Part shown: positions 21,594 through 30,762 of the stretch, in pieces
Layout of the letters: each line of letters starts with the position of its first letter
How positions within the stretch are numbered: position 1 is the first letter of the stretch
NCBI RefSeq assembly: GCF_000150955.2
Contig: NC_011684.1
Span: forward strand, 310,001-374,000
Length of the DNA stretch: 64,000 nucleotides
Reading direction: 5' to 3'
DNA from: Phaeodactylum tricornutum CCAP 1055/1
Taxonomy: Eukaryota > Bacillariophyta > Bacillariophyceae > Surirellales > Neidiaceae
Program-made: the position numbers and the translations under genes
Notes under the pieces: generated by a model
The model's input: the letters and a program-made list of their open reading frames with translations, nothing else
What the model was told of the DNA's origin: nothing
Database searches by the model: none

Positions 21594-22340
21594 ATGTCTC
21601 TTCAATACCAACAGGGCGACAACAGCGAAGAATGCAACTATCGTGTTGCCATTCATCTCAATAACGTTGGCGTTGCGCTTCTCGAGCGTCGGGCCTACAA
21701 GCAAGCCCTCGACACTCTCAAGGATGCGGTGACGGTTGTCCGCCAAGCCTTTGTTGATGAGGACGACGAGAATCAGAGTTCGATGTTGACCAAAGCCGCT
21801 CGTCGGCTTGCAACTCCCAAATCGCTTGTTCTCGCCTCCTCTGGCCTGGTGACAATTTCGGAAGATGCCGGATTCGAGACTATCAGACCACTGACGCATG
21901 CTGGGGGATCAGATCAAGCTCTTTGTGCTGTGAAGATGGAACACTTTGGGCAGGAAGACCGTGATATCGATATCGACTCAGCCACAGTATTGCACAACTT
22001 TTCCGTCGCGCACCTTCTTTTGGCCCGCGTTGCTAAGACGAACAGCTGCGCAAAGCAGCTGCGAGTCGGTGCGCTCAAATTGGCCAGTCTATCGTACCGA
22101 ACACTTTCCACACTCCTCGTTGTCCGTGATGAGAACGAGCTCGAGAACATGATTATGCTTAAACCCAATCTATTTTTGATCGCTATTTCTGTTCTGCGGT
22201 GTCTTGTTCATGCCCTACACGAGTCGAACCAAGTGATTAAGGCACAGCAAAGCTATCAACGATTGCTACTCCTGGAAGCTGCCATTGGTGAAGTTGACGA
22301 ACCACCCTGCTTGACTGGGAAAAGCGCTGCTGCTGCATAA
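21594..22340 (+). CDS. TPR-like helical-repeat protein of unknown role
   Basis: 248 residues from the first in-frame ATG at 21594. The N-terminal LNNVGVALLERRAYKQALDTLKDAV is a good tetratricopeptide unit (consensus LG/A/Y-A-L spacing). Later helices (VLHNFSVAHLLLARV, AISVLRCLVHALHESNQVIKAQQSYQRLL) look like further, more diverged units after an acidic/Ser-rich insert at about 65-115. TPRs bind partner proteins; no catalytic domain is visible. Proteins of this shape are numerous in diatoms and mostly unnamed. Upstream, the frame lacks an ATG. Confidence 0.75.
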   Translation: MSLQYQQGDNSEECNYRVAIHLNNVGVALLERRAYKQALDTLKDAVTVVRQAFVDEDDENQSSMLTKAARRLATPKSLVLASSGLVTISEDAGFETIRPLTHAGGSDQALCAVKMEHFGQEDRDIDIDSATVLHNFSVAHLLLARVAKTNSCAKQLRVGALKLASLSYRTLSTLLVVRDENELENMIMLKPNLFLIAISVLRCLVHALHESNQVIKAQQSYQRLLLLEAAIGEVDEPPCLTGKSAAAA

Positions 22341-22522
22341 ATCAAGCTACCTACATAACAGGCTATAGAATTTTGTTTACCTAGAATCTTCGATAAAGAT
22401 GCTGTACCGTCATGGCACTATTTCCAGCTTGATTGATTGGAAACACTGCTTTTTGGAAAACCCGCCATCAACAACGAGGAACGCTTCATGTGGGAATCAC
22501 GTATGAGGCTATGACATATTAA

Positions 22523-23194
22523 CTACAAAATTTCCAGGGCGTCACCGTCTGCAAGTACTCGAGCCATAATGTGCGCATATTTTCCAATACGCTGGTATTG
22601 CTTTGCTAAGATGCGAATTCTTCTATCGGAAGGCCAATGATTGAGCCTTTTCTGGGTTTTCAATACCTCGTCGATGCAATAGCGTCTACGATGCGAGAGT
22701 TGCGGTGCGACGGCCAGTTCGAGGCCTCGAGCAACCGAATTCACGATGGCTGTCACAGCCGTGTTAATTCGCACGGCGATTTCATTCGCATTACTCTTTA
22801 AGCAAGCGCCGAACAGTTCTGCGACAAGCTCACTGAATTCAGGCCGGACTACCCGATGAAATTCAGCTGTATAACGCGTATATTGTAGGATTTCGTCGAG
22901 TTCCTGTGGTGACCACCACAATCGAGCGGCTTCGTCCATTGATATCGGCGCCTGTCCAACGACTAGATCAGGCCAGACACAGTCGTTTTCATCAACAAAA
23001 AAGTGTACCCTTCGTCGTTTGGACTGAAGATTTTTTGGTGTACGGAATGAACTCGGCTTTGCTCTGTCGTTGGTTGGTATGGCTTCCCACGGGCGTGGTT
23101 CGCATTGAAGCGATTCGGTAATGGCGGAGATCGCGCTAGCCCCGCAGTCTAGGTTGTGCGAAATATTGCGGACAGCAGATCTCAGGGAGTGCAT
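22523..23194 (-). CDS. Intact member of the 'LWW...RGLE' diatom protein family, unknown function
   Basis: 223 residues, one exon. After a Ser/Pro-rich start comes a basic QSKRRRVHFFVDENDC block, then LWWSPQELDEILQYTR, a variable helical stretch, ARGLELAVAPQLSHRRRYCIDEVLKTQ, and a helical end (YQRIGKYAHIMARVLADGDALEI). The order basic-plus-acidic strand, LWW/LWY helix, RGLE helix, terminal DA helix repeats in the broken copy at 17298-17940. From general memory many diatom hypothetical proteins share it. The basic patch could contact nucleic acid or phospholipid, but that is only a guess. No signal peptide or membrane segment. Confidence 0.75.
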   Translation of the reverse strand: MHSLRSAVRNISHNLDCGASAISAITESLQCEPRPWEAIPTNDRAKPSSFRTPKNLQSKRRRVHFFVDENDCVWPDLVVGQAPISMDEAARLWWSPQELDEILQYTRYTAEFHRVVRPEFSELVAELFGACLKSNANEIAVRINTAVTAIVNSVARGLELAVAPQLSHRRRYCIDEVLKTQKRLNHWPSDRRIRILAKQYQRIGKYAHIMARVLADGDALEIL

Positions 23195-23926
23195 GTTTCA
23201 TTTCGAAGGAAGAATGGGGAAAGCAACTTTTCTGGATAGCAAATTACGACTAGCATGAAAAGCGTGAGCTTGGAACACGACTTCGATTTGTGCCGTGCAG
23301 AACAGATTAGAAGAGAAATAGGCCACTGTGTGACAGTTCCCGATGCCAACCCGACCGCTGATATCGTACCTTCATACTTATTAGAATTGACTATCCTAAA
23401 TCTAACTTACTTTGCAGTTATATAAGGTCACACTTTATGCTGGCTTGTCATTCACCGCACTTAGTCTGAGACAATGGCGAAAAAGGAAAAGAAAAGTAAA
23501 TAGACTGAGTCTTGTTCGTTTATTTATGAGCTATTCCTTTATTTTAGACGGTAGGGAATCTAACCGTTTAAAGTTAAATTTGCAGATATTGATTTGTTGG
23601 TCATTGCACGTCGACAACTACACTTTGATGAGGTTCAAGAACTACTGGGATCAAATGTATATTTATCCGTCTTTCTCCGCTGCCAAACAGACGCAGCTTG
23701 CATCACTTACTGTTGCACCGAAGATCCTTTAAAGTTAACTTATGTTAGCAGGAGCATCACTACTTCCAGTAAAGCACGTTTAATTTTCTAAATCCCCCCG
23801 GTAAACCATGTTAGCTCAGATTCATGTCGAACTGACAGTAAGCAAACTCACTGTATACAAGTGCATCGGGATTTGGAACCCATAGCCGATGGGTGTTACT
23901 CATTATTAGTCAAGGGGGAGGGTCTC
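23195..23926. other. Gene-free spacer, 0.73 kb
   Basis: No coding character; a variant of the recurrent word (CTGACAGTAAG) lies near 23830. Probably the promoter of 22523-23194 and the 3' UTR of the methyltransferase gene. Confidence 0.35.
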
Positions 23927-24910
23927 CTATTTGACGGCTCTAATGACAAACATAGGGTCGCCTGAATTGCCCTTCTGAACAGATGATGCCGTATTCATCC
24001 AGGCAAAACCTTTTGATGGATTGGAAAGCATTTCCTGCATCGAGGGGCGTTCTGGCAACAACTGTTTTTCCGGAATGATGTCGATAGCCTCCAGCGAAGA
24101 CCAAGATGCCGCGTAGTGAAAATAGCTTGCCACTATTGTCAACCGATCAATGTCATCAGCTTGCAACCACAAAGCAACTGCCTTGGTGGCAAAACAGCGA
24201 TTCGAGAAAGAAACAAGAGCAATTCCTCCCGGTCGTAGTAGACGGTGCATCTCTTCGAAAACAAGTTTGGGGTTTGTCAAGTAGTCCACTGACACAACAT
24301 TGGCAATAACGTCGAAAGAGCAGTCTTTGAATTGTGACAATGTTGAATGTTTGTTCAGATCCTGAACGTAGTATTCCGTTAGCTGGCCATTCCGTTCAAG
24401 TTCCTCCCTATTCATGCCTACACCGGCAACCCTCCCATATCGCACTTCACTTTCGTGTTCGCCAGGCAAATGAGAAATCCAGCTACTACACAAATCAAGA
24501 ATATCTAGTCGTTTCTCCGGTATTTCTTTCGCTAAAAGACTTTCGAACCCGTCCTGGTAAAATGCAGTCAAAGATGCGATAGCTCGATCGTCAATGTGCG
24601 TAACGAATCTAGGGTTGTCGTAGAATCGAGCGTCGTCGCTGCTATCAAGACGATTCATATCCTTTTCTGTATAGGGCCAATCACCGCTTTTCAGAGCAAA
24701 ATCTTCGTCAGGGTCAAAACTCACAATTTTCCGTTGGTAAAAAAGTGTAAAGGGAAAAGAGTATGCAGTTTCAGTAGCCTTTCCAATTTTAAAAGGTAGC
24801 TTGGCCTTTGAGGCATAGGAGAAAGTAGACGGCAAAAATGCGGCTACTGCTGACAATGAAATTGTTGCGCCGAATATCCAAATGGGCGCTTCCAATCCGG
24901 CATTTCTCAT
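23927..24910 (-). CDS. Plastid-targeted SAM-dependent methyltransferase (Methyltransf_11-like), degenerate motif I
   Basis: 327 residues from the ATG at 24910. A hydrophobic leader ends at SAVAAFLPS, a diatom-type plastid cleavage site (Phe25). The class I methyltransferase core follows. The region of motif I reads ILDLCSSWISHLPGE, without the normal GxGxG. VAGVGMNREEL, FDVIANVVSVDYLTNP and EMHRLLRPGGIALVSFSNRCF correspond to the later motifs and the post-core strand. A downstream basic/aromatic part completes the protein. Relatives with an LDLCSSW motif exist in algae and plants as unnamed proteins. The substrate is unknown; a quinone or pigment precursor would suit the compartment, but nothing in the sequence proves it. 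Confidence 0.8.
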   Translation of the reverse strand: MRNAGLEAPIWIFGATISLSAVAAFLPSTFSYASKAKLPFKIGKATETAYSFPFTLFYQRKIVSFDPDEDFALKSGDWPYTEKDMNRLDSSDDARFYDNPRFVTHIDDRAIASLTAFYQDGFESLLAKEIPEKRLDILDLCSSWISHLPGEHESEVRYGRVAGVGMNREELERNGQLTEYYVQDLNKHSTLSQFKDCSFDVIANVVSVDYLTNPKLVFEEMHRLLRPGGIALVSFSNRCFATKAVALWLQADDIDRLTIVASYFHYAASWSSLEAIDIIPEKQLLPERPSMQEMLSNPSKGFAWMNTASSVQKGNSGDPMFVIRAVK

Positions 24911-25401
24911 GTTGGCTCCGTTTCTAGCAAAGCAAGCCCACCAGCAATGCACAGAGATTGATCTTCCTCTTTTTATTCACAGTCGAGCGCATCCACTCTG
25001 ATGAGACTGGGTTGAAGGGGAGCTAAGAGGTGAAGGAAAGGCAAAGAGGGGGGAACCTCTCCGGTCTGCGCCAATGTCACACAGTCAGCGGCTCGTTTGT
25101 CGTTCCGCATTTTTCGAATTGAAATTAGTAGTTTTGGTTGTAAAGATTCGAAAGTTGAAACTGTTGGTGAACCCGAGTGCGACAAGACAACGGGACAGTG
25201 CGATCGGAAATATTGCTGGTTTGATTCGACTCCCATTGGTTTGCGTTCTGTGATTTGCTACATTTGATGACGTGTACTTTATGAACGTCAGCGGCGCACC
25301 TGATTGTGACGTCATCAGACACCTCGCCGGGAAGCCATTTTCGCGAGTCACACGAACAAGGTTGACAATCCGCGTCGGAACAAACCATAGGCTTTTCCAC
25401 C
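24911..25401. promoter_or_regulatory. Divergent promoter between methyltransferase and peroxiredoxin genes
   Basis: A 491-bp spacer between head-to-head genes. Contains TGACGTCATC at 25308-25317, a palindromic CRE-like bZIP core, and another TGACG near 25268. These sit 85-135 bp before the peroxiredoxin ATG. Confidence 0.45.
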
Positions 25402-26016
25402 ATGATGCACGGATCGCAAGCACTGCTACAGGCTGCGAAACGCAAAGTCTCCGCTATCGCTTCTAACGCAATCACCATGCGATCGATTACTGTTGGAACC
25501 GACATGATCAGTTCCGTGATTTCCTTACAAAAGGCTCGTCCCTGGTACATGTCGGATGCGGAGGGATCCAATATGGCCGACGACAATGCCGTGACGCTCA
25601 AAGATCTCTTTAAAAAACAGACGGTTGCTCTTTTTGGCGTTCCTGCGCCCTTCACTGGTACGTGCTCAAACGAGCACTATCCGGGATACAAGGCTCTGGC
25701 AGACGACTTTCTACAGGCCGGTGTCGATCGCATTGTATGTTACAGTGTCGCGGATCCGTACGCCATGGACGGCTGGGCCAAAGCTTTGAAGAACGATGCC
25801 GAAAAGATCACTTTCATGGCGGACCCAGACTCTTTGTTTGCCAAGGCCTATGGGTTGGACGCAGCGTACGATGCGGTCAGCCTGGGACAACGGTCTATTC
25901 GGTTTTCAATGGTGGTCGCGGATGGAAAGGTAGAGGCATTTCACAAAGTCGACGACGCGGTGAAGGATGCGGAGACCCTTCTGGCTGACGTCAAGGAATG
26001 GAAAGATCATCAGTAA
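25402..26016 (+). CDS. Type II peroxiredoxin (PrxII, redoxin domain)
   Basis: 204 residues. Peroxiredoxins reduce H2O2 and alkyl peroxides with a reactive cysteine. The active site PAPFTGTCSNEHYPGY keeps the PxxxTxxC pattern with the peroxidatic Cys at 88. A second Cys at 113 (DRIVCYSVADPYAMDGW), 25 residues on, is placed as the resolving cysteine of atypical two-Cys PrxII enzymes. The Gly-Pro of the usual VPGAFTPTC is changed to PAPFTGTC. The first 35-45 residues (basic, with Ser and Ala, no acids) look like a mitochondrial or plastid presequence. Two ATGs are adjacent; the first is used. A CRE-like site lies upstream. Confidence 0.9.
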   Translation: MMHGSQALLQAAKRKVSAIASNAITMRSITVGTDMISSVISLQKARPWYMSDAEGSNMADDNAVTLKDLFKKQTVALFGVPAPFTGTCSNEHYPGYKALADDFLQAGVDRIVCYSVADPYAMDGWAKALKNDAEKITFMADPDSLFAKAYGLDAAYDAVSLGQRSIRFSMVVADGKVEAFHKVDDAVKDAETLLADVKEWKDHQ

Positions 26017-26397
26017 AGCTACCAAGGCAGAGCGGAGAGCTGGTATACGCGAGTCACTTGGGACAGAAGCTTGTCGTGTATCCCCTAGTATTTCTTGGAT
26101 GTGACTCTACCGTGAATAAGAGCTGCATTCCAAGAAGACGTACGACGGCACAAAATGTGACCCGAGTTTTAATGCACAGACCTTCGATGTATACGTGGTT
26201 CTTTCATACCGCTGTCCGAAAGTCTTGCGGCGTATATAGAAATCGATATGGACAAGTAAATCGTATTGTCTTTAGGTAGAACAGCTAGTATTAAGGATCG
26301 CCCTTTCCCGTTAGGGCGCATTATAGGCTGATTAACATACTGGTCGCTCTTTTATGAATTGTGGTAGAAATACACAAGGCCATTACTGCCAAAGTCT
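26017..26397. other. Convergent 3' spacer
   Basis: Lies between the ends of the peroxiredoxin and zinc-ribbon genes. Nothing recognised. Confidence 0.3.
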
Positions 26398-26889
26398 TCA
26401 CTTTTTCGTCATGCGGATTTTGCCTCCCACGAGCTTGAGGGCGGGTAGTCCGCGTATAATTGCGGACCGGGCAAATTCAGTCTGACACGAAGGGCAACTG
26501 TACGGATCCGCACTCGTTCCGTGATCCCGTAAAACACCGGCGCAATCTTCCGATATCCGCTCAACAAAGCACTTGACAAGATTGGATTTGGTCCCGTTCT
26601 TCTTCTTGTACCGGAAGAGCCGCTCACCGCACTTGGCGCAATTCACGCTAACGGTTTGGTAGGAATCTACAACGCTGCCTCGTTTGGGTTTGGCGGCGGC
26701 TGCGAAGCATCGCCGATCGGGTGACGCAACGGGCGAAGGACCGAAGGGAACGCTGGATGGGACCACACGACGGTGGCGAACCCCAGCTTGCAGATCTCTC
26801 GACGCAAACGACGCCCATGCTCTCTTGTCCTGGAGGAACAGCATCAAACCAATCGCATTTCGACAAATCACTCTCATGTTTTCCCTCAT
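26398..26889 (-). CDS. Small zinc-ribbon protein with probable organelle presequence
   Basis: 163 residues from the ATG at 26889. The first 75 residues are basic and Ser/Ala-rich with two hydrophobic patches, a likely plastid or mitochondrial leader. The conserved part is CAKCGERLFRYKKKNG (Cys 84 and 87), then LVKCFVERI, then CPSCQTEFARSAIIRG (Cys 132 and 135) and a basic GGKIRMTKK end. Two CxxC knuckles about 45 residues apart form a zinc ribbon. Similar unnamed proteins occur in plants and algae. Basic residues between knuckles would suit RNA or ribosome contact, but the role is unknown. Confidence 0.72.
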   Translation of the reverse strand: MRENMRVICRNAIGLMLFLQDKRAWASFASRDLQAGVRHRRVVPSSVPFGPSPVASPDRRCFAAAAKPKRGSVVDSYQTVSVNCAKCGERLFRYKKKNGTKSNLVKCFVERISEDCAGVLRDHGTSADPYSCPSCQTEFARSAIIRGLPALKLVGGKIRMTKK

Positions 26890-27183
26890 ATACAGACGAA
26901 GTGCAACATGGGTATCAGGGAGAAGCAAAGACAAAGACACCGGGCCTACCTATACACCTTCGGCCGGTTCAGCTCTGTCAACGACGGTGACCGAACCGAT
27001 TCTCCGTATTCTGTCGTACAGGAAACCGATCCCGGTTCTTTTTCATTCGTGAATGATGATCCCTAACTAGCTATCCTCTCTCTCTCAAGAACTAGACACA
27101 CGGTTACAGCCGCCACCAAACAACACAAGAAAGTTACTACTGAAAGGAGAAACTACAGTATCCAGAGATTTTTCCACGGTGGG

Positions 27184-28572
27184 CTATCGTTTTCCCATTC
27201 CTGCACTGGTCGTATCACAATTGCTGGCGCTCGTGTCGACGTCGGTATCGTCGCCATCCTTGGGGTCTTTGCTCGAAAAATCCAAAAAGGCGTTGGTGGC
27301 CGCCGCCAGCGTGATCAACCCGGCGCCGGTCCATCCTGCAACACCACCAAGCGACTCGCCCAACAGCCAGGCCGAAAATCCAGCGCCGTACACTGGATCC
27401 ATGGCGTATATTACCGACGCTCGTTCCGCCGATACATCCTTTTGTGCCTTGGTCTGTACCCAGTTCACCAAGGCCGTCGTTACAGCGCTCAGATACACAA
27501 TCTCCCAGGGATGGGTTAACGCGATCGACATAACTTCGGCGGCTGGATTGAAGCATACCGAGGCGGCGGCGGTGGCTTGAAAGGGATTGCCCTCCCAAAA
27601 CGTCCAAATCCCGGCCAGTCCCGTCACCACCCACAAGCAAGCCGCGTTCAAGGCGGCCGAGTTGGCCACGACGGACGACGCCTTTTCCAATCGCAAAATA
27701 AACATGGCGGACGAGACGGCAGCCGCAATCGTCCACAAGTCTCCGACGTTCAAGTCCAGGACGTTGCCGTTACTGCCGTAGGCCAACAGGGCGGTTCCGG
27801 CAAAGGCTGTCAACGCGGAAAGCCAGGTAGCGTTCGATATCGCCCGGCCGAGGAGTATACGGGCCAAAAACGGGACAAACTTGACGTTCAGGTACAACAG
27901 AAAGCCGGATCGCTGGGCAGTGGTAAATTCTAGACCAATTGCTTGAAAGGAAAAGCCGAGAAACATCCAAAAACCCATTTCGGCGCCCCATCGCCACGTT
28001 GAGCTCACATTAGTCGGGTTGGACTCTTCACTGACAATTGCATCCAAATCCTCGCCTTTGGTGAGCTTTGCCCAGAGTTGTGCAAGCCCGGGTGTGTACG
28101 GACTAGCACACAGGGCGGCGAGACCGAAACGCAGAAACGTAAACGCGGACGGAGCACTATCTGCGATCACGCCCTTGATTACTGCATGCTGACTGCCCCA
28201 TAGAATGGCCACCATGTTCAGCAGCAGAATTGATTGGGTGGTTCGGTCGCGCCATACTGTAGTCTCGGGTGTCCCGGATTCCGTAGAGCCTAATATGTCG
28301 GATGCCACCACTGAAGCCTCGTCACGGGGAACAATAACCGCCAGTGTTTCGTTCTGCGAGACTCGTATCAGTCCGTTTTTGCTGGTACTGAGATCTTCCA
28401 AGACCGGCTCCTGCAAACTGGCATACCGACGATACCAAGGTGTCGACGCCCGGCTATAGGATTGTCCGTACAGCAACGATCGAGTGGCAAAGGACGGGTA
28501 CGCGTTTGAAAAGGCGTACGTCGTCCCTACCAGAGTGAGAATCAGGCAACAAGCTCTCGCCAGTGAGTTCAT
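27184..28572 (-). CDS. Plastid-targeted DMT/EamA-family transporter
   Basis: 462 residues from ATG 28572. The start MNSLARACCLILTLVGTTYAF gives a signal peptide with the diatom plastid A-F site (Phe21), then a 120-residue Ser/Glu-rich stretch. The transporter core runs from about 115 to 440 with two five-helix halves typical of EamA: LLLNMVAILWGSQHAVIKG, SAFTFLRFGLAALCASP, a long AIGLEFTTAQRSGFLLYL region, then in the second half TALVNWVQTKAQKDVSAERASVIYAMDPVYGAGFSAWLLGE. Such carriers move small metabolites across plastid membranes. The C-terminus is acidic and polar. Substrate unknown. The ATG was chosen because it starts the signal peptide. Confidence 0.88.
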   Translation of the reverse strand: MNSLARACCLILTLVGTTYAFSNAYPSFATRSLLYGQSYSRASTPWYRRYASLQEPVLEDLSTSKNGLIRVSQNETLAVIVPRDEASVVASDILGSTESGTPETTVWRDRTTQSILLLNMVAILWGSQHAVIKGVIADSAPSAFTFLRFGLAALCASPYTPGLAQLWAKLTKGEDLDAIVSEESNPTNVSSTWRWGAEMGFWMFLGFSFQAIGLEFTTAQRSGFLLYLNVKFVPFLARILLGRAISNATWLSALTAFAGTALLAYGSNGNVLDLNVGDLWTIAAAVSSAMFILRLEKASSVVANSAALNAACLWVVTGLAGIWTFWEGNPFQATAAASVCFNPAAEVMSIALTHPWEIVYLSAVTTALVNWVQTKAQKDVSAERASVIYAMDPVYGAGFSAWLLGESLGGVAGWTGAGLITLAAATNAFLDFSSKDPKDGDDTDVDTSASNCDTTSAGMGKR

Positions 28573-29039
28573 GACACGGTGTTTGTTTCCGGCATGGGTC
28601 ACTGGACAAGTCTTTGGAGGATGGAAACGCAATAAATCACGTAGTTGTCGGCGTAACTTGGTGTGGCCGTCCCGAGGAAGGGGATGCTCTGTGTTCTTTT
28701 TACGGTAACAGTATATCGTACCGGTAGAGTAGGTTGGCACTTTCTCCAGTTTTGGGTTCCAATTTGGTAACGCGATTTCCTATCTGTACATATAGTTCCG
28801 AAACAGTAATATTCCCGATTCCCTCTGAATTTTCCGCATTCAACCCTACTTGGGGACGACGACACCGGAGGGTTTTTTGATGTTCACAGTCAAGGTGTGT
28901 ACAGTTACTGTGGTAGTGCCCTCATTCTGACGAAAGTATCGTTGAGCGCTTGTCTTGTTGCAGCAGCTGTTGCTATTGCTGTTAAAGTCTCCTGTTACAG
29001 TTTCTTCTCAACTGGCAACATCGAGTGGACGTTCTCATC
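28573..29039. promoter_or_regulatory. Divergent promoter between DMT transporter and TatB-like genes
   Basis: Contains the imperfect palindrome TACAGTTACTGT at 28900-28911, related to the recurrent TTACAGTTA word, 128 bp before the TatB-like ATG. Confidence 0.4.
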
Positions 29040-29855
29040 ATGTTCGAAGTGTCGTGGGGCGAGATGGGCGTGTGCATCGGTTTGGGTCTCTTCTTAATCG
29101 GCCGTGAGGATTTGCCCAAGGCGGCGCGTATGGCCGGTACGCAGGTGGGCCGAGTGGTGGGTTTGTTGCAGGGTGCGCGGGCCCGCGCCGATCAGTTCGC
29201 CGGCCAGAACGAACTCCATCAGCTGCAGAATGAACTGCGGTCGGGACTCCGGGATTTGGATGCGGTGAAATCGGAATTGGCCGTCTCGTTGAGTTCGCGG
29301 GGAGTGGTAGGACGACAACTGGGAGCCACCGTGCCGGGGGTCAACCGGGCAACCGTGTCGCCGATGACCACACATACCATGTTGACGGGAGGGACTGCTG
29401 CGGGAAGTCTCGCGGCTTTAGGGACGATGGGGCTGCCCGTAGGACGACCAGCCGGTGGGGACGATGACGGCACGAACGTCGATGGGACAACGAATGCCGC
29501 GGGCTCGGAAGGACTGTCCTGGACGTCGTCGCCCGGTAGTCCCATACATGCACCGCCCCGAACGTTGCCTCCCGTCTACCAAACGGTGGCAGCCGTCGCC
29601 GAGTCGGAATGGGAATCCCAAGGGATTGCCTTTCGTTCCCGAGCCGAACAAGGATCGGGTCTGGCCAACGCGTCGGATCAAGCGACGACGGGGTCGGCCC
29701 TTTTGGCCAGTCTTTTGCGACAATCGCTCGTCTTTGACCAATACGATCGAGTGGTAGCGGATCAAGACGAAGCTCTCCAATCCAAAATTAGTCAAATTAA
29801 ACAAAAGGCTCGAGATCAGGTGTCCGCATCCAGTGACACGGAGGTCCCCCGATGA
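29040..29855 (+). CDS. TatB/Hcf106-like protein, probable mitochondrial Tat component
   Basis: 271 residues. The N-terminus has the whole TatA/B plan. MFEVSWGE (Glu8) leads into one short helix (about 9-21), a hinge GREDLP in place of bacterial GPxxLP, and a long amphipathic helix (about 27-80: KAARMAGTQVGRVVGLLQ, then ELHQLQNELRSGLRDLDAVK). The remaining 190 residues are Gly/Ser/Thr-rich, with a helical end. TatB receives twin-arginine precursors and works with TatC. The protein starts directly at the membrane helix with no presequence, and the LxGRxDLPxxARxAG pattern is closer to the plant mitochondrial TatB-like proteins than to plastid Hcf106, as far as I can recall them. The ATG at 29040 was chosen because it matches the family start exactly. 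Confidence 0.72.
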   Translation: MFEVSWGEMGVCIGLGLFLIGREDLPKAARMAGTQVGRVVGLLQGARARADQFAGQNELHQLQNELRSGLRDLDAVKSELAVSLSSRGVVGRQLGATVPGVNRATVSPMTTHTMLTGGTAAGSLAALGTMGLPVGRPAGGDDDGTNVDGTTNAAGSEGLSWTSSPGSPIHAPPRTLPPVYQTVAAVAESEWESQGIAFRSRAEQGSGLANASDQATTGSALLASLLRQSLVFDQYDRVVADQDEALQSKISQIKQKARDQVSASSDTEVPR

Positions 29856-30431
29856 TTGGTAGATGGGAGGACCAAGCCCTATCCGGAACGTCGTTGGAGG
29901 CCCAAGCCGTGTTGCTTTGTTTCTGACCGCGGCGCTGTCGGCAATTTTCCGAGTTGATCCACACCAGCTCCACGAAACTCGTTCCGCTCCCGTAGTGTTG
30001 GCCACCCATCGGGGACAGTATCTTCTGCTGCGTAAAATTCATGTTTTTCAAAGCTAGCACGCACGGGTCGAAAAATCATCTGTCTATCCAACAATCGAGA
30101 GTGTACGAAAGGTCTGCAAAGCCATATACTACTCAATTAGATTTGGGCTTGTGATCCAAAGTGCACGGTTTTCTATGTAATGTCCGTTAGAGCAGCCTAG
30201 GCAACAAGCCTCGATAAAGTTCGAATGCTGGTGTCACCGAATAGGTAGTGACTGTGAAATAAACAAGGTATAGATAGCATAGTATCTCACTGTCAGAGTG
30301 TTTCGAGTCGACACGATTTACTGTTCGTTGTAGGTAGCTAGCTCATCGTCTTGCCGACTGTACGGGATTCAATTGCTCACAACGGTAGGTATGCTTTTTT
30401 CGAGCAGTAGGGTAGGTTCAATACACTCTCT

Positions 30432-30440
30432 TTACAGTTA
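30432..30440 (+). promoter_or_regulatory. TTACAGTTA word (Myb-core-like)
   Basis: Exact copy, 323 bp upstream of the TUL1-like ATG. Confidence 0.35.
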
Positions 30441-30715
30441 ACAAAGAGTGGGAAGCGCCGTCTGTCGAGACATGGACGACTCCCCACCTCGAAACACAGT
30501 CGCAAAGGGATCACGATCAGATAGTGCGGGGGGTTGTAGGAAGTCTGGAAATGCTCCACAACTGTACCGACACTTGTAGTCATCCACTTCCCCATCCATT
30601 CCTAGCGGTGCCAAAAGGACCGTCGGCAAGTACGTACTGCTTGTGGAATCACTAGGGTTGAGTATACTGTATCCAAAGAAAGTGTAGGCCCGAGTGACAC
30701 CGTACGAGGCCTAGT

Positions 30716-30737
30716 AGAGAGAGAGAGTGTGTGTGTG
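30716..30737 (+). repeat. Microsatellite (AG)6(TG)5
   Basis: Compound dinucleotide run in the 5' leader, 26 bp before the TUL1-like ATG. Confidence 0.9.
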
Positions 30738-30762
30738 AGTCGGATTGTTCTATACGAACAGT

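Larger units (their letters stand above)
29856..30762. other. Gene-free spacer, 0.9 kb
   Basis: Holds TTACAGTTA at 30432-30440 and an AG/TG microsatellite just before the next start codon. No gene recognised. Confidence 0.4.
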
